Shown here one piece after another: positions 33,874-40,867 of a stretch of DNA of 40,867 nucleotides. The stretch's first letter is position 1, and each line of letters begins with the position of its first letter. The DNA is from Bacteroidota bacterium (GTDB taxonomy: Bacteria > Bacteroidota > Bacteroidia > B-17B0 > Aurantibacillaceae), in assembly GCA_947487905.1 (NCBI GenBank), contig CANLAV010000006.1:1-40867 (forward strand), read 5' to 3'. The notes under the pieces were generated by a model. That model ran no database searches. It was given only the letters and a program-made list of their open reading frames with translations, and was not told the DNA's origin. A program made the position numbers and the translations under genes.

Positions 33874-34407
33874 TTATTTTAATACAAAAATTTCTTTCAT
33901 ATTTCTTCCTAATCCGTCGTAATCTAATCCGTAACCAACAACAAACGCATTTGGAATTTCAATTCCTACATAATCTACTTTAATGTCTTTTTTGTAGGCT
34001 TCAGGTTTTAATAAAAAGGAAGCTACTTTTATTTTTTTAACTTCTTTTTTTGTTAAAAGGTTGACTAATTTTTCTAAAGTTATCCCTGTATCAACAATAT
34101 CTTCAACAATGACTACATTTCTTCCCTTTATTTCTTCTGTTAGGCCAATCATTTCTGTAACAGTTCCAGTACTCGATGTACCATGATATGACGCTAATTT
34201 AATAAACGAAATTTCACATTCAATGGTTACCTCTTTTAATAAATCTGCAGCAAACATAAATGAGCCATTTAATACAACTAAAAATATGGGCTTATCATTT
34301 ACTAATTCAAAGTTAATTCTTCCAGCAATTTCCTTTACACTTTCCAATATTTTATCAGAAGTGATATAGGGAATAAATGTTTTATCTTTTAGTGTTACGG
34401 ATTGCAT
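33874..34407 (-). CDS. hpt: Hypoxanthine phosphoribosyltransferase
   Basis: The track opens at a TTG (34440); I use the ATG at 34407 (MQSVTLKDKTF), which gives 177 residues, the usual length. It also keeps the -7 box outside the gene. The PRPP-binding motif VVIVEDIVDTGITLEKL is intact, with NGSFMFAADLL (PPi loop) and VDYVGIEIPNAFVVGYGLDYDG at the purine site. It salvages hypoxanthine or guanine to IMP or GMP. With adk next in the operon, the pair serves purine nucleotide supply. It is divergent from the MATE gene. Confidence 0.95.
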   Translation of the reverse strand: MQSVTLKDKTFIPYITSDKILESVKEIAGRINFELVNDKPIFLVVLNGSFMFAADLLKEVTIECEISFIKLASYHGTSSTGTVTEMIGLTEEIKGRNVVIVEDIVDTGITLEKLVNLLTKKEVKKIKVASFLLKPEAYKKDIKVDYVGIEIPNAFVVGYGLDYDGLGRNMKEIFVLK

Positions 34408-34424
34408 TGGAGGTTTTAAAAACA

Positions 34425-34432
34425 CAAATATA
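34425..34432 (-). promoter_or_regulatory. -7 promoter box of hpt-adk
   Basis: TATATTTG on the minus strand is an exact TAnnTTTG match ending 17 bases before the preferred hpt ATG at 34407. It would lie inside the longer TTG-start ORF, which supports the shorter start. Confidence 0.4.
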
Positions 34433-34528
34433 ATAAACAATTTTGGAGTTTAAAGCCTTTATATTCAAGCTTTTTTAATTTGTTTAAGTACTTTTTAATA
34501 TTTTAAATAAGGGGCAAACCTTTCCATA

Positions 34529-34536
34529 TAAATTTA
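34529..34536 (+). promoter_or_regulatory. -7-like box of the MATE gene
   Basis: TAAATTTA, one base from TAnnTTTG, ends 16 bases before the TTG start. A second similar box, TACATTTA, lies at 34539-34546. Neither has a clear -33 partner. Confidence 0.2.
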
Positions 34537-34552
34537 CTTACATTTACACGCT

Positions 34553-35899
34553 TTGAAAACGTATTTAAAAAATAATCACACAAGGGAAACTGTTTATCTC
34601 TCTATACCTCTTGTTTTAACACAAGTTGGGCATATTGTAACAGGCATGGTCGATACTTATTTTTTAGGAAAGATTGGTAAGACCGAACAAGCGGCTTGTA
34701 TATTATCTAATAATTTATACATGTTGTTATTGGTTTTTAGTATTGGTATGAGTTATGCTTTAACTCCATCTGTTACCGAAGCTTTTGTTAAGCAAGATGA
34801 TAAAGAAAAAGCATCTTTATTTAAAAATAGTTTATTCGTAAATATCATTGTTAGTATTTTTTTGTTTTTAGTGCTCTTTTTTTCTTCGCCACTTCTCGCT
34901 TACATGCAACAACCGGCCGACGTGGTAAAATTGGCGATTCCTTTTTTTGACGTACTTATTTTTTCAATTATTCCGGTTACATTATTCTTTGTATGTAAAC
35001 AATATACGGAGGGATTAAGTAACACGCGAGCTGCCATGTATATCAGTGTCATTGGAAACATTATTAATGTTATTTTGAATTATGTCTTAATTTATGGTAA
35101 ATTAGGATTGCCAGCTTTAGGTTACATGGGCTCTTGCTGGGCTAGTTTTATTGCACGTTTATTCATGGGTATTGGTTTTTTAGTTTTTGTCTTTAATCAC
35201 AAACAAATCAATTCATTTGCTAGTCATTTTAAATCAGTAGTTATTTCTAAAAAACAAAGTTGGATTTTGTTTAAAGATGGATTAGCCTCCGCATTTCAAT
35301 TTACCGCTGAAGCCTCCGCATTTGTTGTAGCAGGCTTAATGGCTGGTGTTTTCGGTAAAGAACAAATTGATGCACACGGCATTGCGTTGAGCATGGCAGC
35401 ATTTACCTATATGTTTGCAAGTGGTTTAGGAAGTACAACAACCATTAGAGTTGGAAATTATTTAGCGCAACAAAATTTAGTTCAAGTGAAAAATGCCATA
35501 TATCATTCTTTCAAATTAAATTTACTAATAATGGGTTTCATGGCACTTGTCTTTATTACCTTAAATAAAATATTGCCTCTTATTTTTAGTGATGATGCTG
35601 AAATTATATTAATTACATCTAATTTATTATTATTTGCTGCCGCTTTCCAATTGTTTGATGGTTCTCAAGTTGTTGCAGTTGGAGCTTTGCGCGGTTTAGA
35701 AGATTATAAATACCCAACACTCATTGCTATGATAGGTTATTGGATTTTAGCTTTACCTTTGTGTTACATGTTTGCGTTTTATTTTCAAATGGAGGTATAC
35801 GGGGTATGGCTAGCATTAAGTATTAGTTTAGGACTTGTTGCTGTTTTTTTATTTTTAAGACTACAACATGTTTTAAAAAATAGATTTCTGAACGCTTAA
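34553..35899 (+). CDS. MATE family efflux transporter
   Basis: This 448-residue protein has twelve predicted helices and the MATE pattern: SIPLVLTQVGHIVTGMVDTYFLGKIG in helix 1, the VIGNIINVILNYVLIYG repeat at the end of the first half, and the internal symmetry of the second half (GLGSTTTIRVGNYLAQ). It exports cationic drugs or metabolites using H+ or Na+. The start is a TTG; the next in-frame ATG would remove much of helix 1, so TTG is likely real. The stop is one base from that of the convergent ispE. Confidence 0.92.
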   Translation: MKTYLKNNHTRETVYLSIPLVLTQVGHIVTGMVDTYFLGKIGKTEQAACILSNNLYMLLLVFSIGMSYALTPSVTEAFVKQDDKEKASLFKNSLFVNIIVSIFLFLVLFFSSPLLAYMQQPADVVKLAIPFFDVLIFSIIPVTLFFVCKQYTEGLSNTRAAMYISVIGNIINVILNYVLIYGKLGLPALGYMGSCWASFIARLFMGIGFLVFVFNHKQINSFASHFKSVVISKKQSWILFKDGLASAFQFTAEASAFVVAGLMAGVFGKEQIDAHGIALSMAAFTYMFASGLGSTTTIRVGNYLAQQNLVQVKNAIYHSFKLNLLIMGFMALVFITLNKILPLIFSDDAEIILITSNLLLFAAAFQLFDGSQVVAVGALRGLEDYKYPTLIAMIGYWILALPLCYMFAFYFQMEVYGVWLALSISLGLVAVFLFLRLQHVLKNRFLNA

Positions 35900-35900
35900 A

Positions 35901-36719
35901 TCATTTCAGTTTCCCAACCCAATGAGGGAAGTTTGTTAAATGAGATAGATCCGGTTTACTTTCAAATAGTCCAAATACAGCGCTACCACTTCCACTCATA
36001 CAGGCATAGGTCGCTCCATACTGATACAATTCTTCTTTGATTTTTTTAATGAGTGGAAATTTAGAAAAAATAGATTCTTCAAAATCATTGTGTAATACTG
36101 TTCTCCATTCGCTTATCGGTTGAGAAATAATTTCCGAGAGTTTTGTCGTATGTTTTTTTGGAACAACAAGGCGATAAGCATCTTGTGTATTACTATGTAA
36201 ATTGGGGTAAATAATGGCAATCCATAAATGAGATAAATCTAATTGTATAGGTTCAAAGACATCGCCTTTTTGTGTGGCTAAAACGGGTTTATTCTCAATA
36301 AAAAAAGCACAATCGCTTCCTAGTTGTTTAGCGATTTCTAATCTCGTTGTAACAGTTAGCCCTAAATCAAATTGCGTATTCATGAGGTTAATAAAAAAGG
36401 CTGCATCTGCACTTCCTCCGCCTAGACCTGCTCCCATTGGTAGCGTTTTATTTAAAAATACATCAATAGATGGAACTGTAATTTTGTCTTTTATTAAATA
36501 ATAGGCTTTATATAATAAATTATCGGTTGTGTTTCCACTAATAGGTAATCCGCTTAAATGAAGGTTAAATAACGTTGACGATGTTTTATTTTCGATAATT
36601 TCTAGAGCCTCACACCAAGGCACAGGATAAAAAATAGTTTCAATATTGTGATAGCCATCATTTCTTTTTTCTGTGACGCGAAGTCCTAAATTTATTTTAG
36701 CGTTTGGGAAACAAATCAT
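35901..36719 (-). CDS. ispE: 4-diphosphocytidyl-2-C-methyl-D-erythritol kinase (MEP pathway)
   Basis: This 272-residue GHMP kinase has the N-terminal FPNAKINLGLRVTEKRNDGYHNIETIF, the ATP loop LPMGAGLGGGSADAAFFI and the C-terminal ACMSGSGSAVFGLF. It phosphorylates CDP-ME in isoprenoid synthesis, downstream of dxr in the same pathway. It follows gldH by 11 bases, and the ricT-gldH-ispE order is packed as one transcript. Confidence 0.96.
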   Translation of the reverse strand: MICFPNAKINLGLRVTEKRNDGYHNIETIFYPVPWCEALEIIENKTSSTLFNLHLSGLPISGNTTDNLLYKAYYLIKDKITVPSIDVFLNKTLPMGAGLGGGSADAAFFINLMNTQFDLGLTVTTRLEIAKQLGSDCAFFIENKPVLATQKGDVFEPIQLDLSHLWIAIIYPNLHSNTQDAYRLVVPKKHTTKLSEIISQPISEWRTVLHNDFEESIFSKFPLIKKIKEELYQYGATYACMSGSGSAVFGLFESKPDLSHLTNFPHWVGKLK

Positions 36720-36730
36720 CTTACTCCGTT

Positions 36731-37216
36731 TTATTTCGACTTTTCAATGGTGATTCCAAAATCCATAATAAGCGGTAGTGGATTTATACGCATACCCTGT
36801 TCAAATGAAAAATGATAAGTTCCTACCTCAGGAAATCGAATATTTTTTGTTACTAAAATTTTATTATCAAAAATATCACCTGCACCATCTCCAATCCATT
36901 CTCCTTTGCTATTTGCTAAAATACATTGCAAGGTGTCAATGCTTTTTTTTCCGTTCGGATAGGTAGTGGTTAAAAAGACGAACAAATTACTAAATGGATA
37001 CGCGTCAGCATGCCTTACGTTGAGGTAAATATTATTTAATGCATTATTATCTGTAACCTCAACATCGTAGTTTAATTTATTACTTTGTTCCCAACCTGTT
37101 TCTGGTAAAGTGGTGTATTTACTATATACTGTGGATTGATTACATGCTGTAAGTACCATCGTTAGTAATAATAAAAATAAAGGCGTCTTAGCCTTAAGCA
37201 CTTGGAGGATTTTCAT
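36731..37216 (-). CDS. gldH: Gliding motility lipoprotein GldH
   Basis: This 161-residue lipoprotein has the signal LFLLLLTMVLTAC (Cys 25). A beta-rich GldH domain follows: LNNIYLNVRHADAYPFSNLFVFLTTTYPNGK, the GEWIGDGAGDIFDNK motif, and a C-terminal FPEVGTYHFSFEQGMRINPLPLIMDFGITIEK. GldH is required for gliding in Flavobacterium johnsoniae and sits with other Gld lipoproteins at the cell envelope. Its start overlaps the end of ricT by 23 bases. Together with gldC it supports gliding or type IX secretion in this organism. Confidence 0.93.
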   Translation of the reverse strand: MKILQVLKAKTPLFLLLLTMVLTACNQSTVYSKYTTLPETGWEQSNKLNYDVEVTDNNALNNIYLNVRHADAYPFSNLFVFLTTTYPNGKKSIDTLQCILANSKGEWIGDGAGDIFDNKILVTKNIRFPEVGTYHFSFEQGMRINPLPLIMDFGITIEKSK

Positions 37217-38591
37217 TTTTTGGTTTTGGTTTATGATTGTGTACTGGAACTTTTCTTGGACCTTGTTGTTTAGGACTTGTGTTTTTGTTTGGATTAGCTG
37301 GCCCTGTTTGTTGGTTTGGCTTGTTTTGTTGCGAAGGTCTTGGCGTTTGAGCGTTTTGGTTTGGATTTACTTTTTTTTGTTGATTTGGATTTGAGGTTGG
37401 AGTAGGCTTAGCACTCGTATTTGGTTTTGCGTGCGGCTTACGATTATTTTTATGTTTGTTGTTTGATTTTTTACGATCATCAAATCGAGTTAATGAATCC
37501 TGGCCAACTACATTTTCATAATCTGGTAATTTCACTTCAGCTAAATCTTTAAATTGCTTCGGTTCTAATAAATCAGCAGGCTTTTTATCTTCAGCATTTA
37601 ATTGTAAAATTTCTTTTGTTCTTGCAATTGAAAGAGGAATAAACACATCTGGTTCACTGGTGTAACTCCACCAAACAATGCGTTTGAAAATATCTGTTTT
37701 TTGATGAAAAGCAAATCCTTTTTCTGTTGCAAGTCGCTTGTTGTCTATTTGAGGAAACTCTTTTAAAGCATCTAAATAACTATCTAGTTCATAATTTAAA
37801 CAGCATTTTAATTTACCGCACTGCCCTGCTAATTTTAATGGATTTAACGATAATTGCTGGTAACGTGCCGCAGATGTTGATACGGTTCTAAAATCATTTA
37901 ACCACGTTGAACAGCACAATTCTCTACCACATGATCCAATAGCGCCTAATCGCGCAGCTTCTTGTCTTGCGCCAATTTGTTTCATTTCAATGCGAACTTT
38001 AAATTCGCTAGCCATTACTTTTAATAGTTCTCTAAAATCAACACGACCATCAGCAGTATAATAAAAAACAGCTTTACTTTTATCGCCTTGGTATTCAACA
38101 TCGCTAATTTTCATTTGCAAGTTTAATTTTAAAGCCAAAGTCCTAGCTTTAAACATAGCATCTACTTCTAAACCTTGCGCCTCTTTCCATTTATCAATGT
38201 CACTTTGTTTAGCCTTGCGGTATATTTTTTTTATTTCCTCGCTATCGTAATTCATGTTTTTCTTTTTGAGTTGAATTTTAACCAATTCACCCGTTATAGA
38301 AACAACACCAATATCATGCCCTGGAGAGGCTTCCGTAGCAACTACATCACCAACATTTAGAGTTAAATCATTGACATTACGATAAAATTCTTTTCTAGAA
38401 TTTTTAAAACGAATTTCAACCAAATCACAAGGCGATTGGCCTTCAGGCAGACTCATGTTACCGAGCCAGTCAAATACATTTAATTTATTACAACTTCCAC
38501 CTGTTCCGCACGATCCATTATTGTTGCAACCGTTTGGTATTCCTGTTGAATTATTATTTCCTCGTCCCGAAGAACAACTTGTACACGACAT
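37194..38591 (-). CDS. ricT: RicT-like PSP1-domain protein with low-complexity tail
   Basis: This 465-residue protein has a PSP1 core at about residues 45-300, with Cys residues in GSCGRELCCSTWL and GQCGKLKCCLNYE. In Bacillus RicT (YaaT) such Cys help hold Fe-S clusters of the RicAFT complex, which affects RNA processing. An N-terminal Cys/Asn/Gly segment (MSCTSCSSGRGNNNS) adds further Cys. The last 95 or so residues are Asn/Pro/Lys/Gln-rich and probably disordered. The cluster-binding role here is inference from the family. A 6-bp hairpin (CTAACT/AGTTAG, 38611-38629) lies in its leader. Confidence 0.88.
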   Translation of the reverse strand: MSCTSCSSGRGNNNSTGIPNGCNNNGSCGTGGSCNKLNVFDWLGNMSLPEGQSPCDLVEIRFKNSRKEFYRNVNDLTLNVGDVVATEASPGHDIGVVSITGELVKIQLKKKNMNYDSEEIKKIYRKAKQSDIDKWKEAQGLEVDAMFKARTLALKLNLQMKISDVEYQGDKSKAVFYYTADGRVDFRELLKVMASEFKVRIEMKQIGARQEAARLGAIGSCGRELCCSTWLNDFRTVSTSAARYQQLSLNPLKLAGQCGKLKCCLNYELDSYLDALKEFPQIDNKRLATEKGFAFHQKTDIFKRIVWWSYTSEPDVFIPLSIARTKEILQLNAEDKKPADLLEPKQFKDLAEVKLPDYENVVGQDSLTRFDDRKKSNNKHKNNRKPHAKPNTSAKPTPTSNPNQQKKVNPNQNAQTPRPSQQNKPNQQTGPANPNKNTSPKQQGPRKVPVHNHKPKPKNENPPSA

Positions 38592-38650
38592 ATTTTTATT
38601 ATTATATTAACTAACTTATTAAGAGTTAGCAATAGATTTATTTTAATTAA

Positions 38651-38678
38651 AACTTAAATACGAACTTGTTTTTAAGTT
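38651..38678. repeat. Inverted repeat in the divergent ricT / SDR promoter region
   Basis: AACTTAAA and TTTAAGTT form a perfect 8-bp inverted repeat with a 12-base spacer. Because the flanking genes diverge from here, it is not a terminator. It could be an operator or a chance A/T palindrome. Confidence 0.35.
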
Positions 38679-38776
38679 GGATAAATATACTCAATTTTTT
38701 AAAATTAATTTCTTGTAATTTTTCCAATTTTAAACGGCTAATACTTTATATTTAAACCTTAAAAAGTAATAGTATT

Positions 38777-39526
38777 ATGATCGTATTTATAACAGGTGCA
38801 ACATCGGGTATTGGAAAACAAACAGCAATTGAATTTGCTAAACATGGTTATAACCTAGTGATAACAGGCAGAAGAAAAGAACGTCTGATTGAATTGAAAA
38901 AAGACATTGAAACAAAATATAAGGTTGATGTTTTAGATTTGTGTTTTGATATTACCAATCAAAAAGAGGTTGAGTATGCTGTTCTTTCTTTATCAGATAA
39001 ATTTCAACACATTGATATTTTAATTAATAATGCAGGCTTAGCTGCTGGCATGGCTCCAATTCAAGATGGGAATTTAAGTCATTGGGAAGCTATGATTAAC
39101 ACTAATATTAAGGGTTTATTATATGTTACCAAATGCATTTCTACTAAAATGATTGAACAAAAAAAAGGACACATCATCAATGTCGGTTCTATTGCAGGTA
39201 AAGAAGTGTATGCTAATGGAAATGTGTATTGTGCCACCAAACACGCCGTTGACGCCTTAAACAAGGGGATGCGCATTGATTTATTGCCTCATGGCATAAA
39301 AGTCTCTGCCATAAATCCCGGTATGGTTGAAACCGAATTTAGTATTGTTCGATTTGATGGTGATGAAGATCGAGCTAAGAAAGTGTATGAAAACATAGTG
39401 CCTTTAAAACCTGAAGATATTGCTGAAACCATTTATTGGATGGCAACACGCCCTGCACATGTAAATATTAATGATTTAATTATCATGCCAACTATTCAAG
39501 CAAATGCAACTACTGTTTTAAGGTAA
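38777..39526 (+). CDS. Classical SDR NAD(P)-dependent oxidoreductase (YdfG-like)
   Basis: This 249-residue protein has the cofactor motif FITGATSGIGKQTA, the NADP-favouring TGRRKERL after strand 2, NNAGLA, and the catalytic Ser and YxxxK in NVGSIAGKEVYANGNVYCATKHAV. The C-terminal ALNKGMRIDLLPHGIKVSAINPGMVETEFS is typical of the YdfG/serine 3-dehydrogenase group (NADP-dependent 3-hydroxy acid oxidation). The true substrate is unknown. It stands alone on the plus strand, divergent from ricT, with TATATTTA 22 bases before the ATG. Confidence 0.92.
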   Translation: MIVFITGATSGIGKQTAIEFAKHGYNLVITGRRKERLIELKKDIETKYKVDVLDLCFDITNQKEVEYAVLSLSDKFQHIDILINNAGLAAGMAPIQDGNLSHWEAMINTNIKGLLYVTKCISTKMIEQKKGHIINVGSIAGKEVYANGNVYCATKHAVDALNKGMRIDLLPHGIKVSAINPGMVETEFSIVRFDGDEDRAKKVYENIVPLKPEDIAETIYWMATRPAHVNINDLIIMPTIQANATTVLR

Positions 39527-39597
39527 GTTTTCCCTATTTTTTGTTTGATGTTGTTTCATACAAAAGATAGAAATGTAATTATGATTAAAAAAATTAC

Positions 39598-40867
39598 TTA
39601 CAAAGGAATGTTGCCGTGTTTTTTCTTTGGCAATACATCTACTTTATTTTCTAACATTTTAAAGGCCTTGATTAATTTTTCACGCGTATCTTCAGGTTTA
39701 ATCACTTCATCAACGTATCCTCTTTCAGCTGCTCTGTATGGGTTTGCAAAATGCTCGATGTATTCTTTTTCTTTTTCAGCTAGTTTAGCAGCAGGGTCTG
39801 AAGCGGCAGCAATTTCATTTTTAAAAATAATTTCAGCAGCGCCTTTTGCACCCATCACAGCAATTTCAGCAGTAGGCCAAGCATAATTCATGTCCGCACC
39901 AATGTGTTTACTATTCATCACATCATAGGCACCACCGTATGCTTTGCGCGTAATCACCGTAATACGAGGAACTGTTGCTTCACAAAATGCGTACAATAAT
40001 TTTGCACCATTGGTAATAATGCCATGCCATTCTTGATCAGTACCTGGTAAGAATCCTGGTACATCTTCAAACACTAACAAGGGTATATTAAAGCAATCGC
40101 AGAAACGAACAAAACGAGCTGCTTTTGTTGATGAATTATTATCTAATACGCCTGCTAAAAATGCGGGCTGATTCGCTACAATACCAATGCTTTTTCCTGC
40201 TAAGCGAGCAAAACCAACAACGATATTTTCTGCGTAATTTTTATGTACTTCTAAAAAACTACCTTCATCAATAGTGCCTTCAATAACTTCTCTAATGTCG
40301 TAAGGTTGATTGGCGTTTTCTGGAATGATATTATTTAAAGCTGTTCTTTTTTCATTTCCATTACTTTCGTATGGCACGCTTGGCGCATCATCTTCGCAGT
40401 TCTGAGGCATGTAGCTCAATAGAGCTTTAATGTTGTTAATGCATTCAATTTCGTTGGCACATGAAAAATGCGTTACGCCCGATTTTGATGAATGGGCAGA
40501 AGCTCCACCTAACTCTTCAGAGGTAACTTCTTCGTGCGTGACTGTTTTTACAACGTTTGGCCCAGTTACAAACATGTAGCTCGTATTTTCAACCATCATA
40601 ATAAAATCTGTAATGGCAGGGCTATAAACAGCGCCACCAGCGCAAGGACCCATAATAGCAGATAATTGAGGAATAACTCCCGAGGCTAATGTGTTTTTAT
40701 AAAAAATATCTGCGTATCCTCCTAACGACACAACGCCTTCTTGTATACGTGCACCACCGCTATCATTTAAACCAATTAATGGCGCTCCATTTTTCATGGC
40801 TAAATCCATCACTCTACAAATTTTTTCAGCATGTGTTTCAGATAATGAACCTCCAAATACAGTAAAG
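39598..40867 (-). CDS. Acyl-CoA carboxylase beta (carboxyltransferase) subunit, 5' end cut by window edge
   Basis: The track starts at an internal ATG (40812), but the frame stays open to the edge and reads FTVFGGSLSETHAEKICRV, so the start lies outside the window. The visible 422 residues are the C-terminal four fifths of a carboxyltransferase. They include NDSGGARIQEGV, the acyl-CoA-site GPCAGGAVYSPAITDF, NQPAFLAGVLDNNSSTKAARFVRFCD, DVPGFLPGTDQEWHGII and AYGGAYDVMNSKHIGADMNYAWPTAEIAVMG. The closest match is the propionyl/methylmalonyl-CoA carboxylase type (PccB), which moves CO2 from biotin to acyl-CoA. The biotin carboxylase and carrier subunits are not in view. Confidence 0.94.
   Translation of the reverse strand, partial: FTVFGGSLSETHAEKICRVMDLAMKNGAPLIGLNDSGGARIQEGVVSLGGYADIFYKNTLASGVIPQLSAIMGPCAGGAVYSPAITDFIMMVENTSYMFVTGPNVVKTVTHEEVTSEELGGASAHSSKSGVTHFSCANEIECINNIKALLSYMPQNCEDDAPSVPYESNGNEKRTALNNIIPENANQPYDIREVIEGTIDEGSFLEVHKNYAENIVVGFARLAGKSIGIVANQPAFLAGVLDNNSSTKAARFVRFCDCFNIPLLVFEDVPGFLPGTDQEWHGIITNGAKLLYAFCEATVPRITVITRKAYGGAYDVMNSKHIGADMNYAWPTAEIAVMGAKGAAEIIFKNEIAAASDPAAKLAEKEKEYIEHFANPYRAAERGYVDEVIKPEDTREKLIKAFKMLENKVDVLPKKKHGNIPL

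Noticed and set aside
39540-39575. TTTTGT...ACAAAA hairpin between the SDR and carboxylase genes
   Set aside because: The stem is weak and bulged, so I could not support a terminator call.

Overview
The window reads as ordinary chromosome from a low-GC member of the Bacteroidota, most likely a gliding, rhodopsin-bearing relative of the Flavobacteriales. The support is gliding-motility genes gldC and gldH, a fused MurF/alanine racemase, a RicT-type protein beside gldH, RprX/RprY-like two-component genes, a short-LID adenylate kinase, no Shine-Dalgarno sequences before most starts, and TAnnTTTG-type -7 promoter boxes. I saw no tRNA, rRNA, CRISPR array, insertion sequence or phage gene. Both ends of the window cut a gene.

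Layout on the minus strand, from right to left. A truncated acyl-CoA carboxylase beta subunit fills the right edge. Next come ricT-gldH-ispE, then hpt-adk-obg followed by an O-antigen ligase family protein, trmB with a small channel-like membrane protein and lgt, and exbB-exbD-tonB-folC. A long close-packed run follows: histidine kinase, response regulator, Cys-repeat secreted protein, murF-alr, cytochrome c/PHM-like lipoprotein, rsmI, dxr, rseP and a secreted protein of unknown function. After it come an OmpA-family lipoprotein, mscL, an rlmI-like methyltransferase with a NatA/NatB-type ABC exporter, and a DppD-DppF ATPase fusion with a DedA protein and an RmlD-like reductase. At the left edge lies a truncated proteorhodopsin that the ORF track missed because it runs off the window. 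Only gldC, pyk, lepA, a MATE transporter and an SDR enzyme are on the plus strand.

Functional themes. Envelope building is served by lgt, murF-alr, rseP, ompA, O-antigen ligase, the TonB system and DedA. Isoprenoid synthesis has two MEP-pathway enzymes (dxr, ispE); isoprenoids supply quinones and could supply the retinal the rhodopsin needs, although no retinal or carotenoid gene is visible. Ribosome and tRNA modification or GTPase factors are rsmI, rlmI-like, trmB, obg and lepA. Light use is shown by a green-type proton-pumping rhodopsin with a DTE motif.

The least ordinary items are: an adenylate kinase with a roughly 160-residue lysine-rich, histone-H1-like tail; a secreted protein of three CPxG...CxC repeats directly behind a two-component system; a lipoprotein joining a c-type haem domain to a PHM-like domain with all six expected copper ligands; a two-TM protein shaped like a potassium channel but with a degenerate filter (TGMGPVD); a pair of inverted REP-like elements beside a bidirectional terminator; and a large imperfect hairpin between exbB and exbD.
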